Below, in pieces: positions 43,187 to 58,159 of a DNA stretch of 64,000 nt (position 1 is its first letter; every line of letters starts with the position of its first letter). Under the pieces are notes generated by a model. That model was not told where the DNA came from and did no database searches. It saw nothing but the letters and a program-made list of their open reading frames with translations. The position numbers and the translations under genes were made by a program. The DNA lies in the NCBI GenBank assembly GCA_963921795.1, contig OY997653.1, positions 60,294,521-60,358,520 of the forward strand. The letters are read 5' to 3'. The DNA comes from Nannobrachium achirus (Eukaryota > Chordata > Actinopteri > Myctophiformes > Myctophidae).

Positions 43187-44525
43187 GTCGCTGCCTGATG
43201 ACTGGAGGCAGGGCATTATACTTCCCTTCTGGAAGCGAAAGGGAGATCAGCTGACCTGCAGTAACCATAGAGGCATCACACTCCTCTCCATCCTCGGAAA
43301 ACTCTTCACCCGTATCCTATTCACCCGAGCTCTACCTGCAACCAGAAGCAGACGCTGCCAACAACAAGCCGGATTCATGCCCAACCGCTCCACTACTGAC
43401 CATATCTCTGCTCTACGGCTTCTTATAGAAAAGGCCCGGGAGTTCAGAAAGGACCGACACCTATTCATCGCCTTCATTGACCTTAAGGCTGCCTTTGACA
43501 CTGTGGACCACGGGTCCCTCTGGAACATCATGAAGTCCCTCAGAGTCCCAACCAAAATCACCACGCTCTTTAAGCAACAGCCCTGCCTTAACAGTGGGGT
43601 AAGGCAGGGCTGTGTCGCTGCCCCAGAACTCTTTAACTGCGTCATTGACCACCTGATATCTAGAGTCTGTGAGCGGGTCCCTGGCGTGTCACTTGGAAGC
43701 TACACCCTGAAGGACCTCTAATATGCTGATGACACCACCCTCTTCACTGAGACAGCCAATCAGCTCTGTGAAGCCCTCAGTGTATTTGATGTGGAGACCA
43801 AAAAGCTCGGCCTAAAGATAAGCTGGTCCAAGACCGAACTCATGCATGTAGGCGATGGACCTGACCCACCACCCTTTATCTTTGACAGCACCCCTGTCCA
43901 CTTTGTCTCAACCTTCAAATATCTTGGCTCGACAGTGTCCAACACCAGTGACCTCAAAATAGAGGTCGACCGACGCCGTACCCTAGCATCCTCTGTCATG
44001 CAGTCCTTATGGAGACCGTTGTGGCGACACCGGCACATATCTAGGGAGACAAAGCTCAGGGTCTACAATGCCTCTGTCATCTCTTTCCTCCTGTACGGCG
44101 CAGAAACTTGGCTGCTGAATAACACCCTCGCGGCCAGGCTTGATGGCTTTGATTCCAGAGCCCTCAGGAGGATCGAAGGCATCTCGTGGAGCCAGCATGT
44201 AACAAACCGGGCCCTAAGAGAGCAAACCAAACAGCTCCCTGCATCCTGTCTCGCAGCAATGCGGCGAGTACGCTGGTATGGCCACATTATCCGCCTGCCC
44301 GTGGAACATCCAACACACACCATCTTGGCCTTCAATCCCCAGCAAGCTGGCTGGAGACGACCAAGAGGCGCTCCCCGCACCCGCTGGCTGGATGTGATAG
44401 CCCAGGACCTTAATGCATGCAATACGACACTGGCACAAGCTCAACACCTTGCCCACGACAGACCCAGATGGAGAGACCTGGTTGCCATGGTTGGCTCTAC
44501 GCGCCTTGAAGTGCAAGAGGACTAA
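43187..44525 (+). pseudogene. 5'-truncated non-LTR retrotransposon RT, broken
   Basis: Begins SLPDDWRQGIILPFWKRKG (RT domain 0/1), then NHRGITLLS, FMPNRSTTD, FIDLKAAFDTVD and GVRQGCVAAPELF. A deletion of part of the RT (around 43,570-43,590) precedes GVRQG. A TAA stop falls one codon before the catalytic YADD (43,722-43,733). The C-terminal region (FKYLGSTVSN; WYGHIIRLP; RRPRGAPRTRW) continues open to 44,525. It interrupts the 310-bp array. Clade uncertain; it resembles LINEs lacking an obvious C-terminal zinc knuckle. Dead copy. Confidence 0.85.
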
Positions 44526-44728
44526 GTAAGTACAATAAAAAGTAAAATTATTGATTTTGTCAACTAAAGCACTTTCATAATATGATGGTGAGATTGCACA
44601 AGTACCAATTTGTTTGTTGTAAGCTGTGCCACTCACCCTAAAGGTAACTTGTGGGTGTATAGGGTAAAGCTATAATGAGGCAAATGTTGTGGTTGTGTTG
44701 TGTTCTTTTTTTTTCACCCTTTTTTTAG
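44526..44728. other. AT-rich spacer with pyrimidine tract
   Basis: LINE tail-like AATAAAAAGTAAAATT right after the RT stop, then a T-rich tract and AG at 44,727-44,728 that looks like a splice acceptor for the following exon-like block. Confidence 0.4.
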
Positions 44729-44869
44729 GACCAGTGAAACATGGAGCAAGTAAACGTTCCTCAATGTGTAAGATTGCATATGGCACAGTGCTTGTGAAAG
44801 CTGCGACTGTCACAACAACTCAAGCTACTTCTGAAGGTCCTTGTACATTAAGTATTATTAGCACTTCAG
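44729..44869 (+). other. Exon-like block, copy 1
   Basis: Bounded by a T-rich acceptor and a GTAACA donor; 141 bp. Encodes GPVKHGASK... then GTVLVKAATVTTTQATSEGP and SIISTSG. A homologous block with the same borders lies at 45,194-45,331. Function is not recognised. It may be a 3' exon of a transcript associated with the mobile unit. Confidence 0.45.
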
Positions 44870-45193
44870 GTAACAATCATATGGTCACATCAAACAGTTA
44901 TCTTGGTGTGTTATGATAATGGTGTTACATACCACATCTCAGCCTTTATAAAGTACATTCTGTATTTGTATTGTCCCCCAGCTTGAAAAACTGGATGATG
45001 GCATAGGGCTTGTTGAAAGCAACCACATCTGACATCCATGGAACACATAACTTTGAACAAGTATGGCCTAGTGCATTATTGTTCACAGATATTGTTGACA
45101 GTTGATTTGTTAGAGAGAAAAAAAGGACAGAACATTACACATAATGAAGCAAATGTTGTGGTTGTGTTGTTTTTTCTTTTCTTTTTTTTTCAG

Positions 45194-45331
45194 GATCAGT
45201 GAAACATGAAGTAAACGTTCCTCAATGTGTAGGATGGGGTATTGGCACAGTGCTTCTGAAAGCTGCGACTGTCACAACGACTCAAGCTACTTCTGAAGGT
45301 CCTTGTGCATTAAGAATTATTAGCACTTCAG
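45194..45331 (+). other. Exon-like block, copy 2
   Basis: 138 bp with TTTTCAG acceptor and GTAACA donor. Encodes GSVKHEVNVPQCVGWGIGTV then LLKAATVTTTQATSEGP. Small indels relative to copy 1 change the frame in the first third and restore it, so at least one copy is diverging. The GATGATGGCATAGGGCTTGT motif downstream of copy 1 (44,994) recurs after copy 2 (46,032), so the duplication includes flanks of about 1 kb. Confidence 0.45.
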
Positions 45332-46346
<1,015 letters not shown>

Positions 46347-46515
46347 ACCTGCACATACAGGCTTTCTATATTTTTCTAAGATGAGAGCTGAAGGCCAGCG
46401 GCCTGGGAGGACCGGCCCTAGGTGCACACAGATCATAGATCTGTTAGTCAGCTGATTGTCCATTTCTGTTATTGATCTTAACTATAATAGACTGTAATGT
46501 CCCAGTTCTGGCCAA

Positions 46516-46972
46516 CAATAGGCATATCGTCTAATCAGGCTTATGTGAACAGCCCAAATAGATTTTCATTTGCTTCATTAAAACACCCATGTTTTTCTAG
46601 TGACTCATACTACCCTCCCAATACATGAACTTTTAATAATTATTTGGGGAAATGGAACAAATTAAATACAATAATGGTTTATTAAAAATAAAATAAAAAT
46701 GTATCGAAAAATCAGCCTGCTCATGTATTAACAGGGTAGTATGAGTCACTAGAAAAGATAATGGGTGTTTTTAATGAATCTATCATGGTTAAAATGGAGT
46801 TTGAAATTACAATGGGTGTGTATGGGGAGGGGACCTGGACAGGGAGGGCCTGATAACATTTACATCAAATATCTAAATACTGAATCAAGCATATAAAAAA
46901 CTGTCAAGTGTTCTCATACAAGCAGATAAAATGACAAAATGTTGTTTTGAAAGTGAAATATCCCTTTAAGCT
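46516..46972. repeat. Family C foldback, copy 2
   Basis: Shares CTATCATGGTTAAAATGGAG, GTGACTCATACTACCCTCCC/AGGGTAGTATGAGTCAC inverted pairs and ATCAAATATCTAAATA with 18,987-20,258. A single-level palindrome, unlike the double one there. Ends near GAAATATCCCTTTAAGC. Confidence 0.75.
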
Positions 46973-47119
46973 TGCCAGACTCAACTCTTAAATTTTACAG
47001 AGGTTAATATCCCAATGGACATTAACTTGTCTGCTTATTTAAACCTCACTGTAAACTGCTGTTTTGTTCAATACCAATTTTGAATATGCTATGTTCTTTT
47101 CATCCCTGTCCAACATTAG

Positions 47120-49328
<2,209 letters not shown>

Positions 49329-50280
49329 ATAACCTCCCTCTGCACTGAGCTTCAGTTTGTGATCCAACTCAATTGGCTGAATAATTTAAGTGTTGTCCTC
49401 CCATAAAGTTTTGCACACAGTCTAAGGACATTAATGAGAACTTAAGTTAACATGTTCACGGCCACGGAAGCCTGCATTTTGTAATTTCTCCTATTTTGGT
49501 AGTTTATAGTAGAGCAGGTAAGCATTAGGGTTCTGTTGTAACTTTTATTTTGTTTAGGTTAGTGGTTTAAAACTCAAGGTTAGTATTAGTATGTTTTGAT
49601 TGTTTCCCTGATTTGCTCCGTGTGTCTTTATGATTTTGTAGTATTTTCCAATTTCAAATAATGTAAATATCTTAAGTTATGAATAAAAACGGGCTTCACT
49701 CCCAATTCATGTTACATCCCCTTTTTCCCCTAGACGGGGACGTAACAATCGCCATTATGTTAATTTGAGTGTTGATGTACATTGTGAGACATGACTGTAT
49801 ATGTTGATGTGTATAACCTTTTAAAGGAAATCATATGGTTGCTTTTTGAAGGGAAGAAATACAATCTCCGATTAATATTGTGCAAATATTACTGTAGTTG
49901 AAGATATGCAAAATAAATGTTCCATTTGTCACTTTATGCACTTGTATCGTCATGCTTTGGTTACATAACACATGCCATGTGATGGACAATTATTCATATC
50001 CCTCAAAGGTTAAAACAGTGTTGTTCAATAACAAACCCGTCTCTACAGATCTCTTGCATTTTTCAGCCATGTATCTCACTGGTTTCCATTTAAAAAAGAA
50101 TGGTATAGCCTGTGTCTTAGCATCCTCCATTTTGCATGCACATTCCCAGTTCCCACTAGGTCAAGGAACAGATGCCACCCTTCTCACATTGGCCACCAGC
50201 AGGTCAACTTTTGCATAACACATTTTTGGAACACAATGCCTTAAAATAACACAAGCAGCATCTGATTGTCATGAAAGGTT
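49329..50280. other. gpi 3' flank, AT-rich
   Basis: 3' UTR-like sequence after the TGA stop with AATAAA at 49,682 and 49,910. No other gene is recognised. Confidence 0.4.
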
Positions 50281-50562
50281 CAAGAACACTGTTTTTTCCA
50301 CTGCTTGCAGCTATATTTTTATGTTGATTTAATTGTCCATACTGTTAAGTTCATGTAATAACTCTGCTTGTCTGCATTGTAATTCAATTTACATTTTATT
50401 GCCTGCAAACTTGACATTTTGTGCTTTTGTAGCCATTGTTTTCCAGCTTGAAGCGAGCCCACAATTGTTTCGAAGGAACAATATTTTTCTTTCCCTTGAT
50501 GCCTTTTTGCTTTCCTGCTTTTTATGCCTTGGCCACTTTATCGCTGCTTGCAGCTATATTTA
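50281..50562 (+). mobile_element. Right end of the element splitting the LINE
   Basis: Two related ends: CACTGCTTGCAGCTATATTT (50,298) and ATCGCTGCTTGCAGCTATAT (50,541), the latter adjoining LINE sequence. Just before it, GCGAGCCCACAATTGTTTCG and TGCCTTGGCCACTTTAT pair conceptually with the left-end head GTGGCCAAGGC at 14,741. TTA occurs at both junctions (14,738-14,740 and 50,560-50,562), compatible with a 3-bp target duplication. Confidence 0.65.
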
Positions 50563-51449
50563 AATTTTCAGATGACACTGTGATACTCAGCCTGCTCAAT
50601 AGTGACTCTAACATCCTCAGCCATACACCTGGAGTAGACAGATTCATAGAGTGGTGTGATCAACATCATCTGAAAATAAATGTAAATAAGACAGAGGAGG
50701 TCATAGTAGACCCCAGGTCCATAGGAGACCACAGCATGATTAGTGTTCATGACCATAACATCAAGCAGGTCGCCTCCTATAAGTACCTAGGAGTGCAGAT
50801 TGATCAGGATCTGAGTTGGCACTTGCATGTTACAACCTTATGCTCTAAGATACACCAGCGTCTACACTTTCTTCGAAGACTAAGGCTTTTTGGAGTCAGT
50901 GTAAATATTATGTTGACCTTCTATAGGGCTAGTATTGAATCCATCCTGAGATATGGTATGTCTAGCTGGTTTGGTAACTTGACTGTTGCATACAAGTCTC
51001 AAATAGCTAGACTGGCAAATATGGCAGGGAAGATCATGGGTATGGCCACCCCCCCGATCACCCCTCAAGCCATCTTTGAGCAAGCAGTAGTAAGACAAGC
51101 TCGGAACATTTTGTCCGACCCCTTGCATGTTCTGAAACCAGAGTACGATCTAATGCCATCGGGCAGGAGATTTAGGACCCCAACATGCTACTATAATAGA
51201 TATAAGCACTCGTTTGTTCCTCTGTCAATCAAAATGCTAAATGATAGACACATAACTAATTGAGGACAGGCTCTATGGGTTGTATGTGTATTTTTCTGGC
51301 TGTCTTTTTTTTTTGAGTTTCTTTTTTGTTTTTGTTTTTTTTCTGTTAAGTGTTTATATGTATGCAGCTGTGACTCTGTCTCCAAGACAAATTTCTCCCC
51401 TGGGAGACAAATAAAACTGAACCTTGAACCTTGAACCTTGAACCTTGTA
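50563..51449 (+). pseudogene. Non-LTR retrotransposon ORF2, 3' part and 3' tail
   Basis: Resumes the LINE frame at the catalytic box (FSDDTVIL), then INVNKTEEVIVD (thumb/connection), YKYLGVQIDQDLSW, FYRASIESILRYGMSSWFG, and a C-terminus with LMPSGRRFRTP and KHSFVPLSIKMLN, stopping at TGA 51,261-51,263. The 3' UTR ends in ATAAAACTGAACCTTGAACC repeats (ACCTTGA)n at 51,410-51,449, a microsatellite-type LINE tail. It complements exactly what is missing from the piece at 12,652-14,740. Confidence 0.88.
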
Positions 51450-51505
51450 CCTTTGGCATATATAAAACATGGACATTTTAGCCATTTTAATGCCATATTA
51501 ATAAT

Positions 51506-51765
51506 ATTGTTGTTGTCGGGTGGAAACCTTGTATCTCCAAGTTTCAAATTAGTCCATTTTTTCACAAAGCAAGTTTTCATCATACAAGGCCGTCTCACAA
51601 AAGTAGTGAAAACAGCAGATCTACAAGCACACAACGCCTCGCACCGCGAGGCGTTGTGTGCTTGTAGATCGTCTGTTTTCACTAGTTTAAATCATTTTTA
51701 AAATGATAAATGCGAAACCAACGGTTTTGACCCAAGAACAAGGTTTTCACCCAACAATGACGATA
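51506..51765. mobile_element. Family A palindromic MITE, copy 3
   Basis: Termini TTGTTGTTGTCGGGTGGAAA and TTTTCACCCAACAATGACGA; hairpin 51,606-51,686 with CACACAACGCCTCGCACCGC in the loop half. Inserted directly after the LINE tail. Confidence 0.8.
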
Positions 51766-52380
51766 TATTTACATTTTCAAATCAACGCCGTCTCCCCCCC
51801 AAAAGGCATATTGTAACTTGAAGGGTGGGCAAAAGTCACGTAAGCTTTTGGGGAACATATGATTTACGATTCTGTCCCTATCGAGACATAACTCGGACGG
51901 CTCTGAGTCGGCTCAAGCGGGCTTCGCAACGTTCGGCGGCACGGCGACTCGTTCGGGGGTGCCTCCTGTGGCTCAAGTCCGCTTGAGACAGCCAGCCTCC
52001 GTTGTTTTAACAGTTTTAACAGAACTACCAAGAAACGCTGAGAACTGGACTTCTGTGTTCCTGGAGTGCAGAAGTCCCGAAAGGTCAATATGTGTGCCTT
52101 ATTTGCCACCCCATTCATAGTCACATGTTGACGTTTTGGTAGACTGTGCTGTTCAAATTTAAAACAGGCCGATTCACGTTTTGGCCTACAATCTTGAACC
52201 GTAACGTTGTACAATCAAAACAAAAATAGACTTGATAAAGTGTGTGTCTCAGAAGTGTATAGGTTTGTTTTGATGAGACGGTGAGGTCAAAAGCAGAAAT
52301 CAACAGACTAGCTTGTATTGCATTGAAAGTGATGGGTGTGAGGGAGGCACCTATCCGTTACTCTGTTAAACTCAGGCCCT
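51766..52380. other. Spacer, no feature recognised
   Basis: Contains AGCGGGCTTCGCAACGTTCG and nearby GGCTCAAGTCCGCTTGAG, a local imperfect inverted repeat (51,915-51,990). No gene is supported. Confidence 0.35.
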
Positions 52381-54710
52381 TAGTGGGGTGGTGACTATAA
52401 TGTAGTGTATGGTGTATGGTATTAGTGGGGTGGTGACTATAATGTAGTGTATGGTGTATGGTATTAGTGGGGTGGTGACTATAATGTAGTGTATGGTGTA
52501 TGGTATTAGTGGGGTGGTGACTATAATGTAGTGTATGGTGTATGGTATTAGTGGGGTGGTGACTATAATGTAGTGTATGGTGTATGGTATTAGTGGGGTG
52601 GTGACTATAATGTAGTGTATGGTGTATGGTATTAGTGGGGTGGTGACTATAATGTAGTGTATGGTGTATGGTATTAGTGGGGTGGTGACTATAATGTAGT
52701 GTATGGTGTATGGTATTAGTGGGGTGGTGACTATAATGTAGTGTATGGTGTATGGTATTAGTGGGGTGGTGACTATAATGTAGTGTATGGTGTATGGTAT
52801 TAGTGGGGTGGTGACTATAATGTAGTGTATGGTGTATGGTATTAGTGGGGTGGTGACTATAATGTAGTGTATGGTGTATGGTATTAGTGGGGTGGTGACT
52901 ATAATGTAGTGTATGGTGTATGGTATTAGTGGGGTGGTGACTATAATGTAGTGTATGGTGTATGGTATTAGTGGGGTGGTGACTATAATGTAGTGTATGG
53001 TGTATGGTATTAGTGGGGTGGTGACTATAATGTAGTGTATGGTGTATGGTATTAGTGGGGTGGTGACTATAATGTAGTGTATGGTGTATGGTATTAGTGG
53101 GGTGGTGACTATAATGCAGTGTATGGTGTATGGTATTAGTGGGGTGGTGACTATAATGTAGTGTATGGTGTATGGTATTAGTGGGGTGGTGACTATAATG
53201 CAGTGTATGGTGTATGGTATTAGTGGGGTGGTGACTATAATGCAGTGTATGGTGTATGGTATTAGTGGGGTGGTGACTATAATGCAGTGTATGGTGTATG
53301 GTATTAGTGGGGTGGTGACTATAATGTAGTGTATGGTGTATGGTATTAGTGGGGTGGTGACTATAATGCAGTGTATGGTGTATGGTATTAGTGGGGTGGT
53401 GACTATAATGCAGTGTATGGTATTAGTGGGGTGGTGACTATAATGTAGTGTATGGTGTATGGTATTAGTGGGGTGGTGACTATAATGTAGTGTATGGTGT
53501 ATGGTATTAGTGGGGTGGTGACTATAATGCAGTGTATGGTGTATGGTATTAGTGGGGTGGTGACTATAATGTAGTGTATGGTGTATGGTATTAGTGGGGT
53601 GGTGACTATAATGCAGTGTATGGTGTATGGTATTAGTGGGGTGGTGACTATAATGCAGTGTATGGTGTATGGTATTAGTGGGGTGGTGACTATAATGTAG
53701 TGTATGGTGTATGGTATTAGTGGGGTGGTGACTATAATGTAGTGTATGGTGTATGGTATTAGTGGGGTGGTGACTATAATGCAGTGTATGGTGTATGGTA
53801 TTAGTGGGGTGGTGACTATAATGCAGTGTATGGTGTATGGTATTAGTGGGGTGGTGACTATAATGCAGTGTATGGTGTATGGTATTAGTGGGGTGGTGAC
53901 TATAATGTAGTGTATGGTGTATGGTATTAGTGGGGTGGTGACTATAATGCAGTGTATGGTGTATGGTATTAGTGGGGTGGTGACTATAATGCAGTGTATG
54001 GTATTAGTGGGGTGGTGACTATAATGTAGTGTATGGTGTATGGTATTAGTGGGGTGGTGACTATAATGTAGTGTATGGTGTATGGTATTAGTGGGGTGGT
54101 GACTATAATGTAGTGTATGGTGTATGGTATTAGTGGGGTGGTGACTATAATGTAGTGTATGGTGTATGGTATTAGTGGGGTGGTGACTATAATGTAGTGT
54201 ATGGTGTATGGTATTAGTGGGGTGGTGACTATAATGTAGTGTATGGTGTATGGTATTAGTGGGGTGGTGACTATAATGTAGTGTATGGTGTATGGTATTA
54301 GTGGGGTGGTGACTATAATGTAGTGTATGGTGTATGGTATTAGTGGGGTGGTGACTATAATGTAGTGTATGGTGTATGGTATTAGTGGGGTGGTGACTAT
54401 AATGTAGTGTATGGTGTATGGTATTAGTGGGGTGGTGACTATAATGTAGTGTATGGTGTATGGTATTAGTGGGGTGGTGACTATAATGTAGTGTATGGTG
54501 TATGGTATTAGTGGGGTGGTGACTAGAATGTAGTGTATGGTGTATGGTATTAGTGGGGTGGTGACTAGAATGTAGTGTATGGTGTATGTATGGTATTAGT
54601 GGGGTGGTGACTATAATGTAGTGTATGGTGTATGGTATTAGTGGGGTGGTGACTATAATGTAGTGTATGGTGTATGGTATTAGTGGGGTGGTGACTATAA
54701 TGTAGTGTAC
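52381..54710. repeat. 42-bp minisatellite, about 55 units, with higher-order structure
   Basis: Unit TAGTGGGGTGGTGACTATAA plus TGYAGTGTATGGTGTATGGTAT. The Y position is T at both edges and alternates T/C in the centre (about 53,115-54,000). Two 34-bp short units (near 53,410 and 53,996) occur about 588 bp (14 units) apart within the same C/T pattern, so a block of units was duplicated. Two units carry GACTAGAATG and one an extra GTAT near 54,585. GT-rich on one strand. Confidence 0.96.
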
Positions 54711-54885
54711 GCCAATGTACGCACTTTAACTGTATGACAGCAGTGTGTGTTTTGCACTGTTCTTTTTTAATTGTCTTTCTTTCTGTTTGTCATGTATGTT
54801 TATGTAGCAGCCTGCATGTCCAAGACACATTTCTCTCAGGAGTCAGGACCAAATAAAATAATCTTGAATCTTGAATGTTACATGT
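54711..54885 (+). mobile_element. LINE 3' tail relic
   Basis: GCAGCCTGCATGTCCAAGACACATTTCTCTCAGGAG, shortened here to its landmarks (TCCAAGACACATTTCTC; AAATAAAATAATCTTGAAT; CTTGAATG), resembles the 3' end at 51,380-51,449 (TCCAAGACAAATTTCTCCCC; AATAAAACTGAACC). Probably a remnant of a related LINE whose upstream part is occupied by the minisatellite. Confidence 0.6.
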
Positions 54886-55596
54886 ATGCCAAATATAGCA
54901 AACATACATTGCTAAGTGCACGCACAAACATAACACACATGCGCGCAGCAAAACTACCCCATCAGTCAGCAGCGTGGCACGCAGGGCTCAAAGCAGACGG
55001 CTTGAAAACAGAAGATTGGAAACAGAAAGAATGAAAAGAAAACAAACTAATAAAGCACATATCAAAACATTGCCCATCCCCGTATTCCTCAGATTTGGAA
55101 GCGCTCCAAAACAAACGGTGAAAATGTGCATTTCATTAAATGCTAATATCTGAGGGGGCTTGGAGGACGCTCTCCCTCTGATTGTCCGCCCGCGTACGAT
55201 GCGGATTGCACTGCGAATCTGAAGGCAAATACTGGAGTTATTGGCAGGATGTGGGGAATATCCCAGCGCAGAGCCCTCTAAATCCTAAAGTCAGATGTTT
55301 TCTTATTAGAATTCTGTGAGACGCTCCGTCCACTTAACTCACCATTCTCACAGCCTTTAACACTGAGAGAGAGAGAGAGAGAGATAGGGAGGGATGGGAG
55401 GGATAGAGGGATGGGAGGGACGAAATAGAGGATAGACTTCATACTGCATGTACAAATAGAAAGGGAGAGAGAAAGAAAGGGGAAAAGAAAGGAAGAGCGC
55501 TGAGACAGGAGAGAGAAGGGAAAGGTTATAGAAGGGAGGGAAGAGGAGAGTGAGAAGAGAGATACAGAGAAAGAGAGAGGCTGGAGACAGAATTAA
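54886..55596. other. Spacer with purine-rich (GAGA/GGGA) stretch
   Basis: 55,367-55,585 is strongly purine-rich on the plus strand (GAGAGA, GGGAGGGA), which could form triplex DNA. The rest is unassigned and no gene is supported. Confidence 0.45.
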
Positions 55597-56192
55597 AGGT
55601 GATACCATGCATTTAAAAAGTATTTATGTCATATTGTTTATGTCCCAAAAACGTTTTTCAAAAGGTTTGATGCTAAATTACCACTCCTGAATAGAGAGCC
55701 TCTCATTTTTGAAAAAAAGAATCTTCAAAAACGGCCGTTTATGACGTCACAAACGGCAGCAAATCTGGACAGCCTGTTTTGAGAACCCGTGGGATGCTTT
55801 TAACCTCCACCTTCCCAAAACCAGAGAAAGACACAACGCCATTATGGCATGGAAAAATGCCATTTTTCCATGCCATACCTGAAGGCAGCATTCAAGAGAA
55901 TTGCCTTGTCCAAACTCTCCTGAACTTGAATGCAGCATCTTATGTTGAAAGAATTGCCCTCTCTGTGTAGAAATCCATGCCATTAAGCATTTATCTCCAG
56001 TATTGACCTGATTATGCTTAGTTCAGTGTGGTGTCAAGCACAGAAAATAGCCGACCTCCAAGCTCACAACGTGTCACAGTGCGACGTGTTGTGAGCTTGG
56101 AGGTCGACAAAAACATAAAAATATTATTGAAATCTATGGTGTGAGTAATCAATAAAAAATAGTCATTTTGGGGGTGAACTACTCCTTTAATG
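55597..56192. mobile_element. MITE with TTAAAGG/CCTTTAA ends carrying a palindrome
   Basis: Left AATTAAAGGTGATACCATGC, right GGTGAACTACTCCTTTAATG. A GACCTCCAAGCTCACAACGT hairpin (56,045-56,106) is a variant of the core in families A and B. ATGGCATGGAAAAATGGC-type inverted pairs at 55,843-55,880. Non-coding. Confidence 0.6.
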
Positions 56193-56673
56193 TAATTTGC
56201 TCAAATAAAAAACATTATCTCCAGATTAGTAATATGTAAATATGAGATTGTGTGGAAATAAAACTCCAGTTTAAGTGAGTCCCTGAAAACTAACATGTCA
56301 ATAGACAATATGCAGATTATTTTAATGAATTACTATACATGAATTTGACAATGTCACAGTGCTCAAACAATTTTGCATTCATCTGTAAAGTCCATAGTAT
56401 ATAGAAGTAAACATACAAGACATGGAAGTATTCTGGACTAAAAGGGACTTGCGCATGGCTATAACCGCCAGTGCCACTGGAGTGTGTGTGAGCGCGTGCG
56501 TGTGCATGTGTTGTCAGGATGCGTCTGCGCTCAGTGCGCTACATCTAAGTTGTGTTTTTAGAGGCCTAATGTTTCCTGACATCCCACAGTTAAAGTATCA
56601 TAGAGGCAGAACGATCGCCCCTGGCTAGCGGAGAACAGACTGCCTGGGGCCTTTCGCTCTGGGCAAGAGAGAG

Positions 56674-56745
<72 letters not shown>

Positions 56746-57082
56746 TACGCTCTCTTGCCAGTGAGTGATGAAGTAGCCTTTAAACATGCAATATTCTTTG
56801 TGTCATCATCAGCTTAAACAGCTAAACAGGGCACTGGAGAGGAGAGGAGAGGAGAGTCTTCTCGCTTTAACTCCTATGGTCATGATATCAGGGGCGTCAA
56901 TTGGGTATTATAATTATATTATCCACACTTGTATTCTCCCCATCTTGACAAAATGGTATATTCCCAGGTTCCGCAGGTCAGCTGCACAGGTGCAATGCAT
57001 TATTGTTAATTGTGGCACGTTTACTAACATGCCAAGTTTAGCTGCACTTGAACGACCGTTCCAGGCTGCCACATCCAGCCCA
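56193..57082. other. Spacer with (TG)n at 56,678-56,742
   Basis: Contains a perfect TG tract (about 32 units) and GGAGA repeats at 56,837-56,856. No coding exon is recognised. Confidence 0.5.
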
Positions 57083-57460
57083 ATCTATCTATCTATCTAG
57101 GTCGTCCTCAGACGAGCCCTCCATCGTTGTTTCCAGTCATCTCGGTTCTCCATACATCTGGCCAGCTCATTGGTGTTCTGTGTCCCTACGTCTTCCTTGA
57201 GTACGTCCACGTATGTTTTTGTGGGACGTCCTCACGACCGGTGCCCATGTGTTGGCTCCCACAGTACCAATTTGCTGGCTGGAAGCTCCTGGTGTCTTTG
57301 GCAGTGTCCTGCTAGTCTCATTCTTCTGGTGGCAATTTTCTCGCTTACCTTTGGTATTCCCTCATACAGGCTCCTGTTTGTAACATGTGCACTCCTGTTG
57401 ATGTTGAGTACTGCACGCAACATTCTAGTGTAGCACCCGTCTAGAGACTTCCAGCCCAAG
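57083..57460 (-). pseudogene. LINE C-terminal fragment with (TAGA)n tail
   Basis: On the minus strand: GCYTRMLRAVLNI, HVTNRSLYEGIPKVSEKIAT, RRMRLAGHCQRHQEL and KLVLWEPTHGHRS, a sequence type common at the C-terminus of fish non-LTR retrotransposons. The frame then breaks but continues as RDDWKQRWRARL. The element ends in a TAGA microsatellite at 57,083-57,099, a LINE 3' tail. Dead fragment. Confidence 0.75.
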
Positions 57461-58140
57461 AAACCGTAGAAACGGGGGGAAAAAAGAATTTACTTCTTAA
57501 AATAAATGTATCATGTCTGTTGCTAAGGTATGGCAGCATGACTGGTCATGCTGCCATACCTTAGCTTTTTCTGAACTGACGCCACTGCATGATATCTGAA
57601 AGCCAGAATGCTCTTCCTCTCTAAAGCCTTTCATTCTTCATTTCATTTCAGTTGTGTGAGTGCTTGTGTGTTGTGTTTATTGCATGCACATGTGTGTGCA
57701 TGCGTGTGTGTGTGTGCATGCGTGTGTGTGTGCATGCGTGCGTGTGTGCGTGCGTGCGTACGATCCGCCATTAAGAGCAGAGCCGTGCCATTAAACCCAG
57801 TGCGTTGTTGTTCCTGAGATAATCTGGTGCTCATAATATTTAGCGTTAAATTATTCAAGTGTTAAAGGCTTAGAAGTTTGAGCTAAATTGCTGCTTTCTT
57901 CCTTTCTTCCGCGTGTTTTCAGAAGTGCACCGCACACACTGGTAATGACGTGCACCAGGGGGCTTTCCGCTCTGACAGCCTAACTAGCAAAGGGCCCGGC
58001 CGCCGCGCCGTGAGTCTGAACTCTCATTAACTACTCTTCACTCCTCCTATGATGGTACTTAACAACTCCTGTAAACACGCAATTAACACTGGATCTAGGC
58101 ACACAGACGTTGTTTTAACAGTTAGTCAAGACACCACGTT
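57461..58140. other. Spacer with small palindrome and (TG)n/(TGCG)n
   Basis: 57,522-57,563: CTAAGGTATGGCAGCATGAC and its inverted partner GTCATGCTGCCATACCTTAG make a near-perfect short hairpin. 57,685-57,760 is TG/TGCG repeat. No gene recognised. Confidence 0.6.
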
Positions 58141-58159
58141 CATAACAGCTGTAATGTCA

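Noticed and set aside
52381-54710. Possible CRISPR-like array
   Set aside because: Units are contiguous with no unique spacers, and the DNA is vertebrate. It is a minisatellite.
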